DNA from: JAQUCI01 sp964553255
Lineage (GTDB): Bacteria > Bacillota_I > Bacilli_A > Erysipelotrichales > Erysipelotrichaceae
Direction: 5' to 3'
DNA: 64,000 bases
NCBI GenBank assembly: GCA_964553255.1
Contig: CAZKJS010000003.1
Coordinates: 25,803-89,802 of the forward strand
Part shown: piece after piece, positions 26,899 to 35,624 of the stretch
Layout: each line of letters starts with the position of its first letter
How positions within the stretch are numbered: position 1 is the stretch's first letter
Notes under the pieces: generated by a model
What the model was told of the DNA's origin: nothing
What the model saw: only the letters and a program-made list of their open reading frames with translations
The model's database searches: none
Position numbers and translations under genes: made by a program

Positions 26899-28937
26899 TT
26901 GAGCTCCCTTCGATATAATCGGATAAAACTTAACTTAAAGTAAACATAACTAAAGATAATATTTACTGCCCACATAATTAATAAAATACAAAACGCTGAC
27001 ATTATGGGAGCTTTTTTTAAAACAACAAGGGTAATGCCACATAGTATCATAACAACTAACTCTTTGCTGATGAAATCAGTCATGATTTCCCTATATGACC
27101 AACCTTCAATTTCACATAAGGCTAATTTTTTGCTATGACATATCATATAGAGATAGAAGTTTTGGATGCTCATAATAATGATAATAATGAAAGTTAGCAT
27201 GAAATAATTAATTTTGTTTATAAGCGAATAAATATCAAAACTTTTATAAAACTCATATGCATCTAAAAGACTAGTGACTTTAAATGGGTTAACAAAGTTA
27301 TATGACTTGAATAGATCATTAATATATCCTTTAGCATCATCGCCATGATAAGTAAAGAATGTTTTACTACTTAATCCATGACCACCTGCTTGTTTAATCA
27401 AAACACCTTGATTGACAGTATTATTAATAAATGTTTGGTAAAGAGTGTAATTTACAATGCTGTTATCGTAATTTACATAGTTGAACTTTTCGTTTATGAG
27501 AAACAATTCACCTTCAATATATTTTTTAATCTTAATTATTGTAATTTCATCATATGAGTTAGGAATCATAATGTTTAATACACCAAGAGTTTCATCAAAT
27601 TCACCAATTATATTAAGCTTTTGAATGTAAGACTCATTAACATTATAAAAATAGATGTTTTCTTCTTGCATATAGCCTGAGTCACTAAATATAAATGAAC
27701 CATTGTTCTCTACCAAGTATTCACTGATTTGATCTTGAGCTATGTAATACTCATCAGATATTTGAAAATCATTTATAGCTGAGCTAGCTGCATCAAGAAA
27801 ATAAACATCATTAATCTGATATAAATATTTTTTTTCATTGATCCTACTCTCCATATATGTTATCAGTGCATCGGCACCGTTACTTAAAAAAGAAAAACAG
27901 ATAAAAACCGTCAAGATCCTTAGCATGTATGTGTAGGTTAATTGCGGTTTAAGCTTACTATATCCCTTTATGATCAGATTACTATTGACAATCGATATCG
28001 TAATATATGTAATGATACCTATAATGAGTAAAAGACCCAACAAAATGATTAAATATTGACTCAGATTCACTAATAATTCGATAACAAGATTAAAATGCAA
28101 ACCAAAATGATAAGTTATTTGTATCAAATATAATACGAGAACAACTAAAACGATTGTTATAATGCTTTTAGTGAAATATTGATTAAAAATGTCCAAATTA
28201 CTGAATCCATTAATCGATTTTAGTGTTATTAGCTTTATTTTTCGTAAATAGTCAGTATTAAGTAATGTTATTATCAACATTGAAACTAGTATTAACAAAG
28301 CAATCTCATCATTTGCTAACGCTGTTTTCGGAGTAAAGTGCATATCATGATTACTTATTCTGACTTCAACATCTGGAAAGTCCTCAGTAATCTCTCTTAC
28401 TAATCTATTAGTGCTATCCGTTAGATTTCCACTGTTAGCACTCAAATATGTGTTGTTCGAAAAATTGAATAGATTATCGTTATAGTTTGAGGAAATACTA
28501 TAGAACTCAATAGTTGAAGTTTTTAATGGCTTGAGAATCTTTGTCTTATTGTCTGTTGACGTGCTTGTATAATAATTAAAGTCAGTTAGTAGATCTGTAA
28601 CATGATAAGTCTTGATCTTACTAATGTAATTTGGATCAGCTGAATAAAGAAAAATCACATTGCGATAATCACTACTACTGAATTGATAAGCATTCAGATC
28701 ATATTTGCTTAACAATGTGATGAAGTATTGACTAAACTCAGCGTATCTGTCATAACTAACATTAATCGCTAATAATGTAGCAGGTGTTGAATATTCGCTT
28801 GTAGTTGCCGTGTTGTTGTTCGCAAAACCATATACATCAAAAGTATTTAAGACAACAAGATTATCAAAATTCTTCATTGCCATATTGAAAGTTATTATTG
28901 AGAATACAGTTACGACGATAGTTAGAATTTTTTTCAT
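26895..28937 (-). CDS. Bacteriocin-associated integral membrane protein (DUF1430-like permease)
   Basis: 680 residues. One N-terminal membrane helix is followed by a large extracytoplasmic region (about 25-205), a cluster of membrane segments (about 210-365), a second extracytoplasmic domain, and three C-terminal helices from about 590. The layout matches the DUF1430/bacteriocin-associated permeases paired with a MacB-like ATPase. No bacteriocin precursor or immunity-sized reading frame is recognisable in the 221 bases upstream or beyond, so it is an orphan exporter or a defence system. An extended -10 (TGCTATAAT on the minus strand at 28969-28977) lies upstream. Confidence 0.7.
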   Translation of the reverse strand: MKKILTIVVTVFSIITFNMAMKNFDNLVVLNTFDVYGFANNNTATTSEYSTPATLLAINVSYDRYAEFSQYFITLLSKYDLNAYQFSSSDYRNVIFLYSADPNYISKIKTYHVTDLLTDFNYYTSTSTDNKTKILKPLKTSTIEFYSISSNYNDNLFNFSNNTYLSANSGNLTDSTNRLVREITEDFPDVEVRISNHDMHFTPKTALANDEIALLILVSMLIITLLNTDYLRKIKLITLKSINGFSNLDIFNQYFTKSIITIVLVVLVLYLIQITYHFGLHFNLVIELLVNLSQYLIILLGLLLIIGIITYITISIVNSNLIIKGYSKLKPQLTYTYMLRILTVFICFSFLSNGADALITYMESRINEKKYLYQINDVYFLDAASSAINDFQISDEYYIAQDQISEYLVENNGSFIFSDSGYMQEENIYFYNVNESYIQKLNIIGEFDETLGVLNIMIPNSYDEITIIKIKKYIEGELFLINEKFNYVNYDNSIVNYTLYQTFINNTVNQGVLIKQAGGHGLSSKTFFTYHGDDAKGYINDLFKSYNFVNPFKVTSLLDAYEFYKSFDIYSLINKINYFMLTFIIIIIMSIQNFYLYMICHSKKLALCEIEGWSYREIMTDFISKELVVMILCGITLVVLKKAPIMSAFCILLIMWAVNIIFSYVYFKLSFIRLYRRELK

Positions 28938-29097
28938 GGCACTAAAGACCCAAACCTTTTATAGTTTAATTATAGCATATATACTATATATTATTTATTT
29001 TTTTATCATTATCCCTTATTTTTAAGTCATTTATTACGTTTTTGCTTTTATGATTAAGAGTGGTTTGAATATAAACGATAAATATAATATAAGTCAA

Positions 29098-29134
29098 ACT
29101 TAAAAGAGCTGACTCATTAAACGAGTCAGCTCTT
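29098..29134 (-). terminator. Terminator of the P-type ATPase
   Basis: Minus strand: a 12-base-pair stem with arms AAGAGCTGACTC (29104-29115 on plus) and GAGTCAGCTCTT (29123-29134), loop of seven, then TTTAAG. Confidence 0.85.
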
Positions 29135-29158
29135 ACTCTAATTTAATTATTGTTGAAT

Positions 29159-31765
29159 CTATTTCCCTAACTTGCGTTGGAAATACTTCACAGTTTCAAC
29201 CATTGGAATCATCGTTAATGCTAAAGCGATCGCAATCGCATATTCAAGTAAACTAATAGGTTGAATCATAAATGCTTGCGCAAAGAATGGTACATATATT
29301 ACAACAGCCGTTAAGATAAATGATAGTATCATCGCTCCAAATAGATACCAATTATGTTTGCGAATGCTAAATATTGATTTACGTGATGAACGCATGTTAT
29401 AGGAGTGGAAGATTTCAGCCATTGAAAGTGTTAAGAAAGCCATTGTCATCCCATCACTACTATTAGCTATTTCCCATATTCCTGATTCAATATAATGACC
29501 GATAAAGTAGGCGGCTAATGTAACAATAGCTATCAATACCCCTTGGTATATAACATCAAAGCTTAAGCCATGAGCAAAGATGCCTTCTTTACTATCACGT
29601 GGTTTACGCGACATAATATCATCTTCTGCTTCTTCCATTCCTAAAGCTAATGCTGGAAAACTATCAGTGATCAAGTTTATCCACAACAAGTGGGTTGGTT
29701 TTAGAATTGTAAATCCTAAAATCGTAGCAACAAATATTGATAGAACTTCACTCATATTAGATCCCAGTAAGAACTGAATGGCTTTACGAATATTATCATA
29801 TACTCGTCTGCCTTCACCAACCGCATTAACTATAGTCGCAAAGTTATCGTCAGCTAAAACCATATCTGCTACATTCTTTGTAACGTCAGTTCCAGTTATT
29901 CCCATACCAACACCAATATTAGCATGCTTGATGCTTGGAGCATCATTAACACCATCACCAGTCATAGCTACAATTTTATCTTTTTTCTGCCAAGCATCAA
30001 CAATTCTTACTTTATGTTCTGGTTGCACTCTAGCATATACACTATAACGTTCAATATTTTGCGCTAAAGCAACATCATCCATATCATTTAATTGACTTCC
30101 TGTAATTGCTTGACTTGTTTCATTTATAATATCAAGTTGCTTAGCAATAGCAACAGCTGTATCAAGATGATCACCAGTGATCATAATTGGTCTAATATGG
30201 GCACTACGACATTGGACTATAGCATCTTTCACTTCTGGTCTAATTGGATCGATCATGCCACAAAGACCAATGAAAGTAAGTTTTTCTTCCACTAATGGTT
30301 CTTTGATCGTGTCATACTCGCAATACGCTGCTCCAAGTACCCGTAATGCTTGATTAGCCATACGCTTGTTTTCAGCAATCAGTCTCTCTTTAATTTCATC
30401 TGTCAAATGAACTTTTTTACCATCAATGATAGCTGAATCACAATGTTGTATAATTTCATCTGGTGCACCTTTAGTAAATTGAATATAACCATTTTGATAT
30501 TGATGAAGAGTAGACATCATCTTACGTTTGGAATCAAATGGTAGCTCTGAAACTCTTTTATACGATACCTTTAATTCATTCTTATTCAACCCCAAATTAC
30601 TAGCATAAACAATCAAAGCACTCTCTGTTGGCTCACCAATAACGTTATCATTATCAATTTCAGCATCATTACACAGAGCCATTGCTTTAGCAAGCAATGT
30701 TTCATCATCCGCAAAATGATCTACAACTGTCATTTTATTTTGGGTTAGAGTACCAGTTTTATCACTACATATAACCTGAGCACAACCCAGTGTTTCAACA
30801 GCAGTTAACTTTCTGATGATCGCATTGCGACGTGACATATTAGTTACACCAATTGATAAGACGATCGTTACTACTGCAGCTAAACCTTCAGGTATCGCTG
30901 CAACCGCTAAGCTAACCGCGATCATGAATGTTTCAATGATGGTATCAGTTGCGAAACCTGCTCTTACGATACTTAATCCAAAGATGAATAAACAAATACC
31001 CAAGACCAAATAACTAAGAGTCTTACTTAATTGATTTAGTTTTAATTGAAGAGGGGTTTCTTGATCTTTTGCCATTGCTATGGCTGTAGCGATTTTACCC
31101 ATCTCAGTTTGCATACCAATGGCAACGACAACTGCTTTACCACGACCATAAACAACATTACTTCCCATATAGACCATATTTAAGCGATCACCTAATGGTA
31201 CATCATCGTTTGTTTCAAGCTTTTCATCTGTTTTGTCTACAGGCACTGATTCACCAGTCAATGCGGCTTCTTCAACTTTCATTGAAGCACATTCTATTAT
31301 CCTTGAATCAGCTGGTATTGCATCACCAGCATCAAGTACAATGATATCACCTACAACTAAATCTTCACTTTTTATATGTTGTAAATGACCATCTCGCAAG
31401 ACTTTTGAAGTAGCAGCAGCCATCTCATTTAGTGCTTCAATCGCTTTTTCAGCTTTGCTTTCTTGATAAACTCCTAATAAAGCATTTACAACCACAACAA
31501 ATAAAATGACAAACACGTCTGTAAACGGCTCATTCTCATACGCCGATGTGATTGCCGATACAAGTGCTGCTGCTAGAAGGATAATGATCATCGGATTTAA
31601 CAGTTGTTTGATAAATCGATGTAGTAAACTTTCTTTATCAGCTTCAATCAGTTTGTTTTTACCATTAGCAATCAATCGTCTTTGAGCCTCTTGTTCACTT
31701 AAGCCACCAACAAAACTATCAACCCCGGTTATGACTTGTTCTATGTCTTCTAGATAATGTTGCAT
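29159..31765 (-). CDS. P-type cation ATPase, calcium/manganese-exporting type (P2 class)
   Basis: About 868 residues. Contains the dilysine-free P2A layout: TGES near 183, the PEGL motif (AAIPEGLAAVVTIVLS), the phosphorylation DKTGTLT near 338, KGAPD, and GDGVNDAPS. Expected ten membrane helices. Presence of PEGL with V-x-x-PEG indicates Ca2+/Mn2+ type. A yybP-ykoY-like leader directly upstream argues for manganese export. Start: ATG at 31765 follows AGGGAAAAT, while the ATG at 31777 has no ribosome site. Confidence 0.9.
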   Translation of the reverse strand: MQHYLEDIEQVITGVDSFVGGLSEQEAQRRLIANGKNKLIEADKESLLHRFIKQLLNPMIIILLAAALVSAITSAYENEPFTDVFVILFVVVVNALLGVYQESKAEKAIEALNEMAAATSKVLRDGHLQHIKSEDLVVGDIIVLDAGDAIPADSRIIECASMKVEEAALTGESVPVDKTDEKLETNDDVPLGDRLNMVYMGSNVVYGRGKAVVVAIGMQTEMGKIATAIAMAKDQETPLQLKLNQLSKTLSYLVLGICLFIFGLSIVRAGFATDTIIETFMIAVSLAVAAIPEGLAAVVTIVLSIGVTNMSRRNAIIRKLTAVETLGCAQVICSDKTGTLTQNKMTVVDHFADDETLLAKAMALCNDAEIDNDNVIGEPTESALIVYASNLGLNKNELKVSYKRVSELPFDSKRKMMSTLHQYQNGYIQFTKGAPDEIIQHCDSAIIDGKKVHLTDEIKERLIAENKRMANQALRVLGAAYCEYDTIKEPLVEEKLTFIGLCGMIDPIRPEVKDAIVQCRSAHIRPIMITGDHLDTAVAIAKQLDIINETSQAITGSQLNDMDDVALAQNIERYSVYARVQPEHKVRIVDAWQKKDKIVAMTGDGVNDAPSIKHANIGVGMGITGTDVTKNVADMVLADDNFATIVNAVGEGRRVYDNIRKAIQFLLGSNMSEVLSIFVATILGFTILKPTHLLWINLITDSFPALALGMEEAEDDIMSRKPRDSKEGIFAHGLSFDVIYQGVLIAIVTLAAYFIGHYIESGIWEIANSSDGMTMAFLTLSMAEIFHSYNMRSSRKSIFSIRKHNWYLFGAMILSFILTAVVIYVPFFAQAFMIQPISLLEYAIAIALALTMIPMVETVKYFQRKLGK

Positions 31766-31790
31766 ATTTTCCCTCATCTTGTTTTTCTAT

Positions 31791-31915
31791 AAAAAAACTC
31801 ATGCTTAGCAAAACGCCAAACATGAGTCTCATCATTTAAGGTCAGCCAAGCATTTCTGCCGGGTGTTGACTTCTCCACATGCTTTCGCATGCCAATTACT
31901 CCCTCACGAGCGCTA
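31791..31915 (-). ncRNA. yybP-ykoY-type (Mn2+) riboswitch with transcription attenuator
   Basis: Minus strand leader of the ATPase. The aptamer begins GTGAGGGAGTAATTGG, carries GCATGCGAAAGCATG and the GTCAACACCCGG block, and ends GGCTGACCTTA, which pairs with TGAGG. It resembles the yybP-ykoY motif, which senses Mn2+. It ends with a 13-base-pair hairpin, ACTCATGTTTGGC/GCTAAGCATGAGT with loop GTTTT, followed by seven T (31791-31827), an intrinsic attenuator. Assignment is from motif resemblance, not a covariance search. Confidence 0.72.
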
Positions 31916-31935
31916 TTAAAATATCATTTTTTAGA

Positions 31936-32415
31936 TCAAATGTCAAGATTATCCAAAACACTTTTTTCCAAATCAAGAAGTTTCGCTTTTACATCTAATC
32001 CCCCGCCATAGCCCACAAGTTTACCATTAGCGCCTATCACGCGATGACATGGAACAATAATAGATATTGGATTTCGATTATTAGCCATTCCTACCGCCCG
32101 ATATGCTTTAGGTTTATCAATTCGCTGAGCAATGTATTTATAACTACATGTTTGTCCATACGGAATTTTGATCAATTGATTCCAAACGGCAACCTGAAAA
32201 GGTGTACCAATAAGTTTAATATCAACTGAAAACGTCTGTCTTTTACCAGCAAAGTATTCTAATAGTTGTTGATACGTTTTTTTGATAAGCTCTGTTTCAT
32301 TCAGCGTATGCTCTTTACTTAGTTTAGCAGTAAAGTCAACGCCTATGATCTTATCATCAGTTTGAACAATACGAAGTGCACCAATTGGGCTTTGATAACA
32401 ATATGCATATTTCAT
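31936..32415 (-). CDS. ogt: Methylated-DNA-protein-cysteine methyltransferase
   Basis: 159 residues. The active-site tract VPCHRVIGANGKLVGYGGGL is near 120-139 and includes the acceptor Cys122. Transfers a methyl group from O6-methylguanine to itself to repair DNA. The N-terminal part is the short Ogt-type domain, without an Ada DNA-binding half. It lies just beyond the ATPase riboswitch on the same strand, but the leader separates the units. Confidence 0.92.
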   Translation of the reverse strand: MKYAYCYQSPIGALRIVQTDDKIIGVDFTAKLSKEHTLNETELIKKTYQQLLEYFAGKRQTFSVDIKLIGTPFQVAVWNQLIKIPYGQTCSYKYIAQRIDKPKAYRAVGMANNRNPISIIVPCHRVIGANGKLVGYGGGLDVKAKLLDLEKSVLDNLDI

Positions 32416-32442
32416 AGTTTACCCCTACTTCATTATAGAACA

Positions 32443-32473
32443 TAAAAAAAGCCATGAACAGTTGTTCATGACT
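32443..32473 (-). terminator. Terminator after bactofilin
   Basis: Minus strand AGTCATGAAC, loop AACT, GTTCATGGCT, then TTTTTT. It closes the bactofilin gene just before Ogt. Confidence 0.85.
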
Positions 32474-32483
32474 ATATACCTAA

Positions 32484-33110
32484 TTATCTCTTCTGTACTT
32501 TCAATGATCCGTTAACCATACCACCTTTTTCAATTGCGATTGTATCGAATGAACAATCACCATTGATTGAAGCAGAAGCTCTCAACTCAAGGAAATCACT
32601 TACGCTAACATTACCGTTGATCTTGCCTTCACAAAGAATGTTTTCAGCAACGATGTCACCATTGATTATAGCATCTTTATGGATGGTCGCATTTTTTGAA
32701 CATTCAATGTTACCCTTAAACTCAGCAGATAACACTGTTAATGCACGAGCAGTAACATTGCCTTCGATTCTGCCATTATGTTTAACGATCAAATCACCAC
32801 AATCAACATTACCAGTAATAGTACCGTAAAGCTCAATATTCCCCGACGCTTTGATGTCACCAGTGATCACAACATCCTGATGTATTATCGAAAGCTTCAC
32901 TTCTTGTTTTACGTCTTGAGCTCTTGTGTTTTTAAACAATTCAAATACACCTTTTTCACTACCAGTCTGTGACGAAGCACCATCAGTATCTTCAACTTCA
33001 TCGTTTGATTCTATATCCGATTTTGCTAAATCATTGCTTCCGTCTTCGTCACTTGGTTTTGGTTTAGCTAAAAACCAACCGGACTTTTTTGTTGATTCAT
33101 CATTATTCAT
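32484..33110 (-). CDS. Bactofilin (polymer-forming cytoskeletal protein)
   Basis: 208 residues. An acidic, Asn/Ser-rich N-terminal tail (about 1-65) precedes a right-handed beta-helix of repeated sheets: VVITGDIKASGNIELYG, GDLIVKHNGRIEGNVTA, ILCEGKINGNVS, with roughly eight GN-V repeats to the end. Bactofilins form non-polar filaments used in shape, stalk or envelope organisation. Partner not indicated here; the neighbouring genes are unrelated. Confidence 0.93.
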   Translation of the reverse strand: MNNDESTKKSGWFLAKPKPSDEDGSNDLAKSDIESNDEVEDTDGASSQTGSEKGVFELFKNTRAQDVKQEVKLSIIHQDVVITGDIKASGNIELYGTITGNVDCGDLIVKHNGRIEGNVTARALTVLSAEFKGNIECSKNATIHKDAIINGDIVAENILCEGKINGNVSVSDFLELRASASINGDCSFDTIAIEKGGMVNGSLKVQKR

Positions 33111-33357
33111 ATTTGTTCCTCTTTCATGATTAAGAATTTAACTTAATTGTAACACAAATATCCACTAATTAAAAGAATTTTTACTCTTTTTTTTCTAAAA
33201 CAGACTATAAAGACGCTAATTATTTCAATATCTATAGGATATTGAATTATCGATATTGATTATCTGTCATTAATGTTTATCACTCATGACATAAAATAAG
33301 AACAATGTTCACTGAGTTAAAAGTACCCTGATATTCATCAATTAAGCAATGTTAGTT

Positions 33358-33891
33358 CTACTCATTAAGGCTATTTTGATATATTTCTTCTTTTGTTTGA
33401 TCTGGTAATGATATTGTGATGATATATGACATTACAATAATACCTACTATGTTTATTATAAGTCGATATAACATGAAATGTAATCCCATCGCTGATGTTT
33501 CAAACATCAACAACGGGATCTTGGTAGTAGACCAAGCACCTATCATGATGAAAACATTACTTAACTTGCACCCTTTTTTTAGTAATACGATAGCAACTGG
33601 AAACGCACCATATAAAGGCCCAGCAGCGATAGAACCCAAAACAAAAGCAATGATGATTCCGACCAATCCTGAATCTTCACCCATATACTTCATCAATGTT
33701 TCTTTTTTCATCCAAACATCCATTAACCCTAACAAAATGAAGATTGGTGGTAATGCGCTTAACATTTCAAACAAACTCTTATAACTTAATGTAAAAGCTT
33801 TAACAGAAAGATCGGGCTTGATAAAAAATAGTAAAAGTTCAATAAACAAAAGCACTATAAATAAACGATAACGTTTCAAATACTTCATCAT
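33358..33891 (-). CDS. Half-size permease (DUF318/ArsP-like), C-terminal-type half
   Basis: 177 residues, about five membrane helices. Segments such as FVLGSIAAGPLYGAFPVAIVLLKKG and IMIGAWSTTKIPLLMFETSAMG mirror the conserved loops of the DUF318 permease family, which includes organoarsenical and other exporters. The family is normally one protein of about 300-350 residues with two repeats; here it is split with the next gene, overlapping by four bases (ATGA 33888-33891). Substrate unknown. Confidence 0.75.
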   Translation of the reverse strand: MMKYLKRYRLFIVLLFIELLLFFIKPDLSVKAFTLSYKSLFEMLSALPPIFILLGLMDVWMKKETLMKYMGEDSGLVGIIIAFVLGSIAAGPLYGAFPVAIVLLKKGCKLSNVFIMIGAWSTTKIPLLMFETSAMGLHFMLYRLIINIVGIIVMSYIITISLPDQTKEEIYQNSLNE

Positions 33892-34370
33892 AATAAAATC
33901 CCCATCAATAATGCAACGATTAAAGAGAATATAACTGCTAAGCCATTACGTGTATAAGCGGCTCTTTTACCAAAGAATTTAATTTCCATAGGTAGCGTTA
34001 CTACCCCTACCATCATCAAACTTGAAATGAAAGCAGCAATCTGCGTAAGTCCAGCACCATTATTAAGTAATGCCGCAGCTAAAGGAAAAGCCACAAAACC
34101 AGGAATAAGGGTGATCGAACCGATGCTCAAAGCTAATAATATTCCTATAACACCAGAATCAGCACCAATTAGTGCCGAAATTTGTTCAGGTGTTAAAATT
34201 GATAATACTAAACCTATTATCATAAGCACTACCAAAAGCTGTGGTAGGATGTTTTCAAATGATTTCCAAGCCTTGATAAGAGCTTGTTTAGTCTTCACTT
34301 TATCCTTGATCAAGGATACTATCAAAGCTATTGTCGCAATAGCGTAAAAGACGATGTTTGTTGTACTCAT
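33888..34370 (-). CDS. Half-size permease (DUF318/ArsP-like), N-terminal-type half
   Basis: 160 residues, about four membrane helices. GSITLIPGFVAFPLAAALLNNGAG and SLMMVGVVTLPMEIKFFG are the matching conserved loops of the first repeat. It lies 4 bases after the Mrp-like ATPase gene and overlaps the next half, so Mrp, this and the other half form a single transcription unit. Confidence 0.75.
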   Translation of the reverse strand: MSTTNIVFYAIATIALIVSLIKDKVKTKQALIKAWKSFENILPQLLVVLMIIGLVLSILTPEQISALIGADSGVIGILLALSIGSITLIPGFVAFPLAAALLNNGAGLTQIAAFISSLMMVGVVTLPMEIKFFGKRAAYTRNGLAVIFSLIVALLMGILL

Positions 34371-34374
34371 ATAT

Positions 34375-35202
34375 TTATATCACTAAAATTTGTTCAGTTA
34401 TACCTAATATATTCTTATCATCATACTGTTCAATCGTACCATCATCACATGCTTTAGCTAACACTGGATCAATCGGTAATTTACCTAATACCGATAACCC
34501 ATGTTCATTAGCAATAGCTTCAATATGACTTTCACCAAATAGTTGATAATCTTTTCCATTATCAGGACAATGGAAGTATGACATATTTTCAACAATACCA
34601 ATAATTGGGATATTCATCATTTCTGCCATCTTAACTGCTTTAGCAACAATCATCGATACAAGTTCTTGAGGTGATGTCACAATAATAATGCCATCAATGG
34701 GTAGACTCCGGTATACAGTAAGAGGTACATCGCCAGTTCCAGGCGGCATATCTACAAACATATAATCGATATCTCCCCATAATACCTCACTATAAAATTG
34801 CTTAACCGTTGATGCCAAAATTGGCCCACGCCATAATACTGGATCAGTATCATTTTCAAGCAAGAAATTAATCGACATCACGTTTATTCCTGTTTCACTC
34901 AATACTGGAAAAATACCTTGATCATTACCTACAGCCTTTTGTTTTAAACCAAACGCTTTTGGAATTGATGGCCCAGTAATATCAGCATCTAAAATGGCAG
35001 TATTGTATCCTTTTCGATTCATACTAACAGCTAAAAGAGAAGTGACTGATGATTTTCCAACTCCACCCTTACCACTTACAACTCCTATTATTTTCTTAAT
35101 ACTACTTGCTGCGTTTTGTTTAACAGCGAAAACATTTGGATTTTCTCGCTCATCACATTCAACCGTGCATCCTTCACAAACATGATTACAACTTTCACTC
35201 AT
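34375..35202 (-). CDS. Mrp/Nbp35-family P-loop ATPase (Fe-S carrier type)
   Basis: 275 residues. An N-terminal cysteine set C5-x3-C9-x2-C12-x3-C16 is followed by the deviant Walker A GKGGVGKSS near 45, and VDMPPGTGDV near 118-127. Family members (ApbC, Nbp35) assemble and pass [4Fe-4S] clusters. The usual C-terminal CxxC appears as CPDN at FHCPDNGK, so its second cysteine is missing. It overlaps the DUF134 regulator gene by eight bases. Confidence 0.88.
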   Translation of the reverse strand: MSESCNHVCEGCTVECDERENPNVFAVKQNAASSIKKIIGVVSGKGGVGKSSVTSLLAVSMNRKGYNTAILDADITGPSIPKAFGLKQKAVGNDQGIFPVLSETGINVMSINFLLENDTDPVLWRGPILASTVKQFYSEVLWGDIDYMFVDMPPGTGDVPLTVYRSLPIDGIIIVTSPQELVSMIVAKAVKMAEMMNIPIIGIVENMSYFHCPDNGKDYQLFGESHIEAIANEHGLSVLGKLPIDPVLAKACDDGTIEQYDDKNILGITEQILVI

Positions 35203-35563
35203 AATTTACTCTTCTTTCTTTCATACTATGACGATGACAATAAGCACTATGACAATACTGACTTTTACCATTACACAATTGATAGTCACCACCTTCAATA
35301 ATCAAGGTTAACCCCTCAACAAGTGCTTTAGCAAGCTTAAAACGAGCATCGTTGTAAATCTTTTGAACAGTTGTACGAGCAACGTCCATCCGTAAAGCAC
35401 ATTCTTCTTGTGTCATGTTTTGATGATCGATCAAGCGAACTGTTTCATACTCGTCAATTGTTAATCTTACTATTTCTGCTTTATCATTAGTGCCGTTTTG
35501 TGGTCCAAAAGCAGTTTGATCTGGCATTTGACAAACACGACGCCATTTTCTAGGTCTTGCCAT
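35195..35563 (-). CDS. DUF134-family DNA-binding protein (candidate autorepressor)
   Basis: 122 residues. The family N-terminus MARPRKWRRVC is followed by a sigma-region-4-like helix-turn-helix (MTQEECALRMDVARTTVQKIYNDARFKLAKALVEG, about 51-86). The C-terminal tail contains Cys and His (CNGKSQYCHSAYCHRH), a possible metal or redox site. It is the first gene of a unit with the Mrp ATPase and two half-permeases, and its promoter carries the TTGACATATGTCAA palindrome. Regulatory targets are inferred. Confidence 0.75.
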   Translation of the reverse strand: MARPRKWRRVCQMPDQTAFGPQNGTNDKAEIVRLTIDEYETVRLIDHQNMTQEECALRMDVARTTVQKIYNDARFKLAKALVEGLTLIIEGGDYQLCNGKSQYCHSAYCHRHSMKERRVNYE

Positions 35564-35593
35564 AGTAGTCCTCCATCTTTGTTCACATTAACT

Positions 35594-35623
35594 ATTATAA
35601 AGTTTAATTGACATATGTCAATT
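35594..35623 (-). promoter_or_regulatory. Promoter with palindromic operator over the -35 box (DUF134-Mrp-permease operon)
   Basis: Minus strand. TTGACA (35616-35621), 16-base spacer, TATAAT (35594-35599). The -35 is half of the 18-base perfect palindrome AATTGACATATGTCAATT (35606-35623), extending to 20 with outer T/A. A repressor bound here would block RNA polymerase. The same site occurs at two other promoters in the window. Confidence 0.8.
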
Positions 35624-35624
35624 A

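Noticed and set aside
33112..33357. A regulatory feature between bactofilin and the half-permeases
   Set aside because: AT-rich inverted words (around TATCTATAGGATATTG) are too weak and lack a defined partner.
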